From: Dehalococcoidia bacterium
Lineage (GTDB): Bacteria > Chloroflexota > Dehalococcoidia > UBA2979
NCBI GenBank assembly: GCA_004297315.1
Contig: SCTU01000029.1
Location: forward strand, 1 to 8,948
DNA length: 8,948 nt
Direction of reading: 5' to 3'
The notes below the pieces were generated by a model. The model made no database searches. It was not told where the DNA came from and saw only the letters and a list, made by a program, of their open reading frames with translations. The position numbers and the translations under genes were made by a program. Positions 1 to 5,677 of this stretch are shown piece by piece; within the stretch, counting starts at the first letter, position 1; the number at the start of each line of letters is the position of its first letter.

Positions 1-53
1 CCGCGGAGATCGAGGTCCCGTTGATCCTCGGCGGCAGCGGTTTCGCGCGATAG
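1..53 (+). CDS. 3' end of an unidentified plus-strand gene (partial)
   Basis: Reading from base 3, the frame is open and ends at a TAG at 51-53. It gives the C-terminal peptide AEIEVPLILGGSGFAR. The codons are almost all G/C-ending, like the confirmed genes here, and a hairpin-rich stretch follows directly, as expected after a gene end. Sixteen residues are too few to name a family, and the gene body lies left of the window. It converges on the glutamine synthetase gene. It could still be a chance open frame, because the visible part is so short. Confidence 0.5.
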   Translation, partial: AEIEVPLILGGSGFAR

Positions 54-70
54 CGAGGCCCCAGGGCAAA

Positions 71-99
71 CGAGAGGGGGCGGCCTCTCGACCGCCCCC
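71..99. terminator. Convergent terminator region with two overlapping hairpins
   Basis: Two inverted repeats share bases. CGAGAGG (71-77) pairs with CCTCTCG (84-90), and GGGGGCGG (76-83) pairs with CCGCCCCC (92-99). They cannot both form fully. The element sits between the end of the left-edge gene (53) and the end of glnII (138), so it can serve transcripts from both sides. No long T-run follows on the plus strand. On the minus strand only a short TTT follows (67-69, read in reverse). Termination function is inferred from position and stem strength. Confidence 0.55.
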
Positions 100-112
100 C
101 AACGCTGACTCT

Positions 113-136
113 GCCTCCCAGCAGGGATGGGGAGGC
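113..136 (-). terminator. Hairpin directly after the glnII stop codon
   Basis: GCCTCCC (113-119) and GGGAGGC (130-136) form a 7-base-pair stem around a 10-base loop, ending one base from the glnII stop codon (138-140). In the glnII transcript it is the first structure met after the stop, and the stronger 71-99 element follows it. There is no T-run after it, so it may protect the 3' end or help pausing rather than terminate on its own. Confidence 0.35.
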
Positions 137-137
137 G

Positions 138-1148
138 CTACTTGCCGCCCTTTTCCGCGTAGGAGCAGACGGTGTCCATGACCAGCCGGGTCACGGTGTA
201 CGGGTCCATGTTCGCGTTCGGGCGGCGGTCCTCCGCGTAGCCCTTCTTGTCGACCGCGACCTGCCACGGGATGCGCACCGAGGCCGCGCGGTTCGAGACG
301 CCCCACGAGAACTTGTTCCACGGGGCGGTCTCGTGACGGCCGGTCAGCCGTCGCTCGATGCCATAGCCGTAGTTCTTGACGTGGAGTTCCCACTTCTCGG
401 CCAGCGCACGGCACGCCTGCTCGATGGGCGGGTAGGACTCCCGCATCTGCTTCGTCGAGAAGTTGGTGTGGGCGCCGGCGCCGTTCCAGTCGCCCTCGAT
501 CGGCTTGGGGTTCAGAGTGGCGGAGACGCCGAAGTCTTCCGCGATGCGGTAGAGAAGCCAGCGGGCAAGCCACATCTGGTCGGAACACTCCAGCGCGTTC
601 GCCGGCCCGATCTGGAACTCCCACTGCGCGGGCATGACCTCAGCGTTGGTGCCGGCGATCATCAAACCCGCGGCGATGCAGGCGTCTGAGTGTGCCTCGA
701 CAATTTCGCGGCCGAAGATCTCGTCCGCGCCCACGCCGCAGTAGTAGCCGAACTGCGGAGCGGGGAACCCGTTGTCCGGCCAGCCCAGCGGCTTGATGCC
801 GTCGAAGAACGTGTACTCCTGCTCGATGCCGAACCACATGTCGTACTTCGCGAATTTCTTCTGCGTGGTCGCCAGCGAGGCGCGCTTGTTCGTGGGGTGC
901 GGCTTCATCGTGGTGAGCAACACTTCACACAGCACGAGCTTGTTCGCGCCGCCCCGGATCGGGTCCGGCACGATCTTCACGGGGTTGAGCACGCAGTCGC
1001 TGTTCTCGCCCGTCGCCTGGTTCGTGCTCGATCCGTCGAAGCCCCAGGTACCCGGCTCATCGCCGTCGGCGACCACCTTCGTCTTGGATCGCAATTTCTG
1101 AGTGGGTTCCGCACCGTCAATCCAGATGTATTCAGCCTTGTACGCCAT
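138..1148 (-). CDS. glnII: Glutamine synthetase, type II (eukaryotic-type GSII)
   Basis: Condenses glutamate and ammonia to glutamine with ATP in the cytosol; it is the main ammonia-assimilation step. The 336-residue product has the usual GSII length, much shorter than the roughly 470 residues of GSI. Motifs in order: GFDGSST at 36-42; WFGIEQEY at 105-112 with metal-binding E109 and E111; NAEVMPAQWEFQIGP at 168-182 with E170 and E177; NGAGAHTNFST at 222-232 with H227; RLTGRHET at 267-274; NRAASVRIP at 286-294; and the C-terminal DRRPNANMDPY at 307-317. The frame stays open upstream to 1697, but the conserved N terminus MAYKAEYIWIDG and a GGAAGG ribosome site 6 bases before ATG 1148 fix this start. 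GSII lacks the adenylylated tyrosine of GSI, so control is probably transcriptional or allosteric. The gene stands alone, divergent from SURF1. Family assignment is firm; the symbol follows usage for bacterial GSII. Confidence 0.96.
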   Translation of the reverse strand: MAYKAEYIWIDGAEPTQKLRSKTKVVADGDEPGTWGFDGSSTNQATGENSDCVLNPVKIVPDPIRGGANKLVLCEVLLTTMKPHPTNKRASLATTQKKFAKYDMWFGIEQEYTFFDGIKPLGWPDNGFPAPQFGYYCGVGADEIFGREIVEAHSDACIAAGLMIAGTNAEVMPAQWEFQIGPANALECSDQMWLARWLLYRIAEDFGVSATLNPKPIEGDWNGAGAHTNFSTKQMRESYPPIEQACRALAEKWELHVKNYGYGIERRLTGRHETAPWNKFSWGVSNRAASVRIPWQVAVDKKGYAEDRRPNANMDPYTVTRLVMDTVCSYAEKGGK

Positions 1149-1154
1149 CTCGGT

Positions 1155-1160
1155 CCTTCC
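1155..1160 (-). promoter_or_regulatory. Ribosome binding site that fixes the glnII start
   Basis: Read on the minus strand this is GGAAGG, 6 bases before the ATG at 1148. It supports that internal start over the longer open frame, which runs on antisense through SURF1 to 1697. Confidence 0.7.
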
Positions 1161-1226
1161 GAAGTCAGGCCCGAGGCCGGGCCACCCCTGCGTGGGACGG
1201 GGAGTCCCCGCCAATGCATGCGGCAG

Positions 1227-1256
1227 ATTATGCCCGCGCTGTTTCAGCAGTATTTC
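1227..1256 (-). promoter_or_regulatory. Candidate glnII promoter with GlnR-like box
   Basis: On the minus strand, CATAAT at 1232-1227 resembles a -10 hexamer, about 79 bases before the glnII ATG. No good -35 is present. In its place lies GAAAT-n6-GAAAC (1256-1241), two half-sites with an 11-base period. This spacing matches the known actinobacterial GlnR box layout (GTnAC-n6-GAAAC), and glnII is a GlnR target in Streptomyces. A weak -35 covered by an OmpR-type activator site is a coherent arrangement. The second half-site fits the consensus well and the first only partly. No regulator gene is in the window, so this is a hypothesis. Confidence 0.3.
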
Positions 1257-1348
1257 AGGCATTTGGCGCTGGCAGAACCGCCTGTCCTGCCGCCGTTTGC
1301 CCGTCGTCCGCCGTCCGGCCAGACTAAGGCGAGGACTGAGGTTACGCG

Positions 1349-2083
1349 ATGCGCCTGCCGATGCCTGTGCTGATTGCACTCCTCGCCGTCGCCTGCGCCA
1401 CGCTCTTCGGACTCGGCACGTGGCAGGTCCGACGCCACCAGTGGAAGCAGGAACTCGTCGCCGAGCGTTCCGCTCGGCTTGTCGCCCCGCCGCTCGACGC
1501 GGCGCAGGCACTCGGCCTCCCCGCCGTCGAGGTGGCCTGGCACCGCGTCCACCTGGTCGGGACGTGGAAGCACGACGGGAGCGTGGTGCTGGCGAACCGG
1601 GTCCGGTACGGCCTGAAGGGCGAGGAACTGGTGACGCCGCTGCTCCCGGACGCTGGTGGTCCGGCCATCCTCGTAAACCGCGGGTGGTACCCCGCAAGCG
1701 AGCGAGACCGCGTCCGCGCCGCGCTCGACACCGAATTCCGCGCGGACATCGAGGGGCTGGGGGTGGATGCGTCAGGCCGCACGGCTCGGCGCACGCCTCA
1801 GGGGACGTGGACCGGCCTGGCGCCTGAATCGATGGCGGAAGCGGTGGGCGTGCCGCTCCGGCCGTGGGCCGTGATCCAGGGGACCGCCGTGTCCGACGAC
1901 ACTCGCCCGCCGGCCGATGGCGCGCTGCCGGTGCAGCGTTACTCCCCGTTCGTGAACACGACGCCGCACCTTCAGTACGCCTTGACTTGGTACGGGATCG
2001 GCGTCGTGCTCATCGGGGTCGCGGTCGCGAGGCTGGTCGTCGCACCCCGCCGTGCGCAGCACGCGGCCGGGTCACCTGGGTAG
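1349..2083 (+). CDS. SURF1 family cytochrome c oxidase assembly protein
   Basis: SURF1 proteins sit in the cytoplasmic membrane and help build heme-copper cytochrome oxidase, with heme a delivery as the proposed role. The 244-residue product has the family plan: an N-terminal membrane helix at about 5-24 running into LGTWQVRRHQWK, a large extracytoplasmic domain with NRGWYP at 110-115, and a C-terminal helix at about 211-232 preceded by the signature HLQYALTWYG (207-216). The segment 145-153 leads into a PWAVIQ strand, also seen in relatives. ATG 1349 has TGAGG 7 bases upstream, and translation directly enters the expected first helix. It is divergent from glnII and has no oxidase subunit or heme A synthase gene beside it, so it is an orphan copy here. 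Its stop lies 7 bases from the end of the opposing YceI gene. Confidence 0.92.
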   Translation: MRLPMPVLIALLAVACATLFGLGTWQVRRHQWKQELVAERSARLVAPPLDAAQALGLPAVEVAWHRVHLVGTWKHDGSVVLANRVRYGLKGEELVTPLLPDAGGPAILVNRGWYPASERDRVRAALDTEFRADIEGLGVDASGRTARRTPQGTWTGLAPESMAEAVGVPLRPWAVIQGTAVSDDTRPPADGALPVQRYSPFVNTTPHLQYALTWYGIGVVLIGVAVARLVVAPRRAQHAAGSPG

Positions 2084-2090
2084 GCCCGGG

Positions 2091-2846
2091 CTATTTTCGG
2101 AAGGTGATCTGGAATTCCATCAGGCCTTTGTCGTTGATCGAGAGGACGGTCGATGCGACTGGCTTCTGGATCTTGTAGTCGGCGAGCACGACCTCCAACG
2201 AGCCGGCCACGACAACAGTGCCCGCCTGGCGGGCGCCCTCCAGCGGGATGGTGACTCGCCTCGTCACTCCGTGGAGCGTGAAGTCGCCGGTCGCCTCGAA
2301 CTTCGCCTTCTCGCCCTCGGCGGGCAGCGAGGAGATCGCGATCGGCTGCGACAGCACAAACGTCGTTGTGGGGAACTGCTGCGTCTGCAGACCATTCCGC
2401 TGCATGAAGTTGTCGCGGCGCGAGTCGTCGCTCTTCAGGCTCGCCACGGAGACGGTGACCTCCACGGCCGTGATCACCTTGCCTTCGAAGGTCAGGCTGC
2501 CGGTGACGTCAGGCGAACGACCGACGGCGGTGTTGCTGCCGATCGTGCGCAACTCCTCCTTGATCCGGTAGCCGGCGAACGTACCGTCGCCTTTCACGAC
2601 CTGATACGTGCCCGCCAGATCGACCGGGGCGCCGGGGGTGGCCGTTGCGGCTGCGGTACCTGACGCAAGGACGGTCGGACTCGCCGGCGTCACCGGGCTC
2701 GGGGAGGATGCGGCAGCCTGCGCGAGGGCGGCGTCGACGGAAGCGGCCTCGGGTGCGTCTCCCCCGAAGAACCAGAAGAGGCCAACCGCCGCCAGGATCG
2801 CCGCAATTCCAACCAGCGCCCCGCCGATGATCGCAATCCGCCGCAT
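2091..2846 (-). CDS. Membrane-anchored YceI-like domain protein
   Basis: YceI-fold proteins are lipocalin-like barrels that bind isoprenoid or other amphipathic molecules, usually in the periplasm. The 251-residue product begins MRRIAIIGGALVG, has one membrane helix at about 4-27 with no lipobox cysteine, then an Ala/Pro/Ser/Thr-rich linker (30-75) and a YceI domain from about 78 to the end. Family features include SLKSDDSRRDNFMQ (137-149), FPTTTF (159-163) and GDFTLHGVTRRVTIPLE (187-203). The start at ATG 2846 is preferred over a TTG at 2945 because GAGGTG lies 7 bases before it and the extra 33 residues look non-coding. The domain is therefore likely displayed outside the membrane on a flexible stalk. 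The ligand is unknown. The converging SURF1 neighbour also acts at the membrane, and in some bacteria YceI proteins are linked to respiratory quinones, but no functional tie is shown here. Confidence 0.9.
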   Translation of the reverse strand: MRRIAIIGGALVGIAAILAAVGLFWFFGGDAPEAASVDAALAQAAASSPSPVTPASPTVLASGTAAATATPGAPVDLAGTYQVVKGDGTFAGYRIKEELRTIGSNTAVGRSPDVTGSLTFEGKVITAVEVTVSVASLKSDDSRRDNFMQRNGLQTQQFPTTTFVLSQPIAISSLPAEGEKAKFEATGDFTLHGVTRRVTIPLEGARQAGTVVVAGSLEVVLADYKIQKPVASTVLSINDKGLMEFQITFRK

Positions 2847-2852
2847 TCGCAA

Positions 2853-2858
2853 CACCTC
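2853..2858 (-). promoter_or_regulatory. Ribosome binding site that fixes the YceI gene start
   Basis: GAGGTG on the minus strand is complementary to the 16S tail and lies 6 bases before ATG 2846. It argues against the upstream TTG at 2945. Confidence 0.7.
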
Positions 2859-2949
2859 TCGCGCGCCACGTCGATTCGCCCAGTGTCTTCGAGGCTCCGC
2901 GAGCGGTGTGTGAACGAAGTGCGAACCCGCTTTGAGCCACGCCAATCTC

Positions 2950-2963
2950 TGACGCCCGCGTCA
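2950..2963. promoter_or_regulatory. Perfect inverted repeat, possible operator
   Basis: TGACGC-CC-GCGTCA has two perfect 6-base arms around 2 bases. It lies in the 195-base divergent region between the YceI gene and pepN, about 80 bases before pepN. A further TGACGC half-site occurs at 3015-3020. The symmetry and location suit a dimeric regulator that could act on either gene. No regulator is encoded nearby, and in GC-rich DNA a 6-base arm can arise by chance. Confidence 0.3.
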
Positions 2964-2993
2964 ACCTGCTCCCGCGGCCGACGCGACGACCGC

Positions 2994-2999
2994 TAGCAT
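2994..2999 (+). promoter_or_regulatory. Candidate -10 element for pepN
   Basis: TAGCAT fits the loose TAnnnT pattern of -10 boxes in GC-rich bacteria and lies 42 bases before the pepN ATG. The expected -35 position (about 2971-2976) is CCCGCG and does not resemble a consensus, so support is weak. Confidence 0.2.
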
Positions 3000-3041
3000 G
3001 GACGCACTTACAAATGACGCGACGGCGAGGACTGTTACCGT

Positions 3042-5588
3042 ATGGACGCACCGACCCCCACGACCCGCGACGTGCTCACCCAGGACGAGGCGATCGGGCG
3101 CGCCGCGCGCGTTTCCGCCGTCGAGTACGACGTCACGCTTGACCTCACGCAGGGCAGCCCCACATATCGAGGCGACCTGACGGTCCGCTTCCGCCTCGCG
3201 GACGCCGCTCCGGTCTTCCTCGACTTCACGGGAAAGCGGATCGAGCAGCTCGAGGTGAACGGGAAGGCGGTGGCAGCACCGGATTGGACGGGCCACCGCC
3301 TGACCCTCGGCGGCCTCGCCACGCAGAACACCGTCCACGTGGTGTACGAGAACGAGTACGACCACACTGGGGACGGCTTCCACCAGTTCATCGACCCGGA
3401 AGACGGCCAGGAGTACCTCTACACCAACTTCGAACCGTATTCCGCGCACCGCCTGATGCCCTGCTTCGACCAGCCCGACCTGAAGGCGACCTACCGCCTG
3501 ACCGTCTCCGCCCCCGCGGCGTGGCAACTGATCGCGAACAGCCCGGTCGAGTCCACGTCGACCCTGCCCGACGGCCGTGTGCGCACCACGTTCGAGCGGA
3601 GCCGGCCCTTCTCGACCTACCTCTTCGCCCTCATTGCCGGGCCGTACGAGGTCTTCCGCGCCCAGCACGGCGAGGTCGCCCTCGGCTTCTTCGCGCGGAA
3701 GTCGCTCGCACCGCACGTCGACCAGGACGAGTTGTTCGAGGTGACGAAACAGGGGCTCGACTTCTACGCAAAGTTCTTCGACTACGCATACCCGTTCGGG
3801 AAGTACGACCAGGTCTTCGTGCCGGAGTTCAACGCAGGCGCGATGGAGAACGTCGCCGCCGTGACGCACTCGGAGCGCATGGTCTTCCGTGACCCGCCCA
3901 CCGAGAACGACCGCCTGGGCCGGGCCGAGGTGATCCTGCACGAGATGGCCCACATGTGGTTCGGCGACCTCGTCACCATGAAATGGTGGAACGACCTGTG
4001 GCTGAACGAGTCGTTCGCCACCTACATGGCGTACCTCTCGCTGACCGAGGCGACTCGGTTCAAGACCGCGTGGCAGGCGTTCAACTCCGGCATGAAGAAC
4101 TGGGCCTACCGCCAGGACCAGCTCGTCACCACGCACCCGATCTCCGGCGTCGTGGCCGACACGGAGCAGACCTTCCTCAACTTCGACGGGATCACCTACG
4201 GGAAGGGCGCGGCCGTCATCAAGCAGTTGGTCGCAGCGATGGGGATGGATGGCTTCCGCGCGGGGATGCGCGGCTACTTCAAGCAGCACGAGTACGGCAA
4301 CACCACGCTCTCCCAGTGGCTGGATGCCCTCGGGCAGGGCGTGGGGCGCGACCTCCACGGCTGGGCGCGGGCCTGGCTGGAGACGCCGTCGTTGAACACG
4401 ATCGCGGCCGACCTCGAGACGGACGGCGAGCGGATCAGCGCCCTCGCGCTCCGTCAGAGCGCCCCCGCCGCCTACCCCACATTGCGCCCACACCACGTCG
4501 AAGTTGCGCTCGTGCGCGATGACGGCGGCCACATCGTGATCGATTCGGTGCCGGGCGACATCGAGGGCGAACGCGCTGAGGTGGCGGGCGCGGTCGGGAA
4601 GCCCGCCCCCGCCTTCGTCTTCCCGAACCACAACGACCATGCGTTCGCGAAGATCGCGCTTGACGCGCGGTCGCTCGACTTCGTGCGGTCGAGCCTCGAG
4701 CGCATCGAGGACCCACTGCTGCGGCAGTTGATCTGGCAGACGCTGTGGAACATGGTGCGAGACCAGCAGTTGAAGTCCACCGACTACCTGGAACTCGCCG
4801 GCCCGAAGGTCACGATGGAGCACGACCACGAGCTGGTCGAGACGATCCTGTCGCAGATGACGGCGACCCTCGCGAGGTACGTCCCGGAGGGACAGAAGCA
4901 GCAGGCCGGGCACCGGCTGTTTGGGCTGTGCCTGGACGCGCTCCAGCGCACGACGGACGCCGACCTCCGGATCATTTGGGCACGGAACCTGATTGGCGTC
5001 GCGATCACCCCGGCGGACATCCGCCACTGCGGCGACCTCGCCGACGGCAAGGTGGAGATCACCGGCCTCACCATCGATCAGGAGATGCGCTGGAGCATCG
5101 CGGCGCGTTACGTCGCCTACGGCATCGAGGGCGCGGCGGAGCGCGTGGCCGACGAACGGCGTCGCGACCCCTCCGACCGAGGGCAGCGAGCGCTGCTCCG
5201 TTGCGAGGTCTCCGCGCCGGACGCGGCCGTGAAACAGGCAGCCTGGGAGCGCTTCCAGACCGGGCCGTCCGCCTATGGGTCGCTGCACCTGACGGGCGCT
5301 GCCATGGGCGGCTTCCACTATTGGTCGCAGGCCGCCCTGCTCAAGCCCTACGTGGAGCGGTACTTCGAGGCGCTGCCCGGAATCTTCGAGCGCGAGGAGC
5401 GCGAGTTCTCCGGCACCTACTTCTCGAACCTCTGGCCCTCGTACCTCGTCGACCGTCCAACGCTGGAGCGCGCCCAGCGACTGCTCGCGGCCACGCCCGA
5501 GTCGTCGACGCTGCTCCGCCGCTCGCTCCGGGAGGCGATCGACGACCTCGAGCGGGCGGTGAAGTGCCGGGAGTTCGCCGCGTCCTGA
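3042..5588 (+). CDS. pepN: Aminopeptidase N, M1 family zinc metallopeptidase
   Basis: Removes N-terminal residues from peptides, most likely cytosolic peptide turnover, since no signal peptide is seen. The 848-residue length matches the actinobacterial-type PepN. Order: N-terminal beta domain (about 20-210) with NFEPYSAHRLMPCFDQPD (129-146); thermolysin-like catalytic domain with GAMEN at 266-270; zinc site HEMAH at 300-304 (H300, H304; catalytic E301) and NESF with third ligand E323; and the transition-state tyrosine Y386 in TYGKGA. A helical ERAP1-like C-terminal domain fills roughly 530-848. All key residues are present, so it should be active. ATG 3042 has GAGGA about 10 bases upstream, a slightly long spacing. 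The gene is divergent from the YceI gene and 89 bases ahead of an MFS transporter on the same strand, which may or may not share its transcript. Confidence 0.97.
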   Translation: MDAPTPTTRDVLTQDEAIGRAARVSAVEYDVTLDLTQGSPTYRGDLTVRFRLADAAPVFLDFTGKRIEQLEVNGKAVAAPDWTGHRLTLGGLATQNTVHVVYENEYDHTGDGFHQFIDPEDGQEYLYTNFEPYSAHRLMPCFDQPDLKATYRLTVSAPAAWQLIANSPVESTSTLPDGRVRTTFERSRPFSTYLFALIAGPYEVFRAQHGEVALGFFARKSLAPHVDQDELFEVTKQGLDFYAKFFDYAYPFGKYDQVFVPEFNAGAMENVAAVTHSERMVFRDPPTENDRLGRAEVILHEMAHMWFGDLVTMKWWNDLWLNESFATYMAYLSLTEATRFKTAWQAFNSGMKNWAYRQDQLVTTHPISGVVADTEQTFLNFDGITYGKGAAVIKQLVAAMGMDGFRAGMRGYFKQHEYGNTTLSQWLDALGQGVGRDLHGWARAWLETPSLNTIAADLETDGERISALALRQSAPAAYPTLRPHHVEVALVRDDGGHIVIDSVPGDIEGERAEVAGAVGKPAPAFVFPNHNDHAFAKIALDARSLDFVRSSLERIEDPLLRQLIWQTLWNMVRDQQLKSTDYLELAGPKVTMEHDHELVETILSQMTATLARYVPEGQKQQAGHRLFGLCLDALQRTTDADLRIIWARNLIGVAITPADIRHCGDLADGKVEITGLTIDQEMRWSIAARYVAYGIEGAAERVADERRRDPSDRGQRALLRCEVSAPDAAVKQAAWERFQTGPSAYGSLHLTGAAMGGFHYWSQAALLKPYVERYFEALPGIFEREEREFSGTYFSNLWPSYLVDRPTLERAQRLLAATPESSTLLRRSLREAIDDLERAVKCREFAAS

Positions 5589-5597
5589 GGCGGGAAA

Positions 5598-5647
5598 GGT
5601 CGTAAGGGCGACCGCGGGTAGACTGGCGTCCTCGCCGCGGCGACGCC
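5598..5647 (+). other. Hairpins and candidate -10 in the pepN-MFS gap
   Basis: The 89-base gap holds a small hairpin GGTCG (5598-5602) / CGACC (5609-5613), a TAGACT at 5619-5624 that could be a TAnnnT-type -10, and a second hairpin GGCGTC (5625-5630) / GACGCC (5642-5647). The loop of the second hairpin overlaps the 12-base perfect palindrome TCGCCGCGGCGA (5632-5643). None is followed by a T-run. The gap may carry an MFS promoter with a structured leader, or a weak pepN terminator. No -35 match is evident. Confidence 0.25.
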
Positions 5648-5677
5648 CTCGGGCGCGCCGACCTGACGGGGGCCGGG

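Noticed and set aside
1168..1210. Small GC stems in the glnII leader (GGCCC/GGGCC and CGGGG/CCCCG)
   Set aside because: Five-base stems are common by chance in such GC-rich DNA. They match no riboswitch or glutamine-type RNA element that I can recognise.
690..1373. Plus-strand open frame antisense to glnII
   Set aside because: The composition is a shadow of glnII, no domain is visible, and it runs through the glnII promoter region.
1149..1697. N-terminal extension of glutamine synthetase
   Set aside because: The extra 183 residues are Arg/Pro/Gly-rich and antisense to SURF1. GSII proteins begin at the MAYKAEY segment, and a ribosome site precedes that ATG.
2847..2945. Upstream TTG start for the YceI protein
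   Set aside because: The added 33 residues would bury the membrane anchor behind an Arg/His-rich stretch. ATG 2846 has a near-ideal ribosome site.
2998..3180. 60-codon frame starting at ATG 2998
   Set aside because: It overlaps pepN in another frame, lacks a ribosome site, and its translation is low-complexity.
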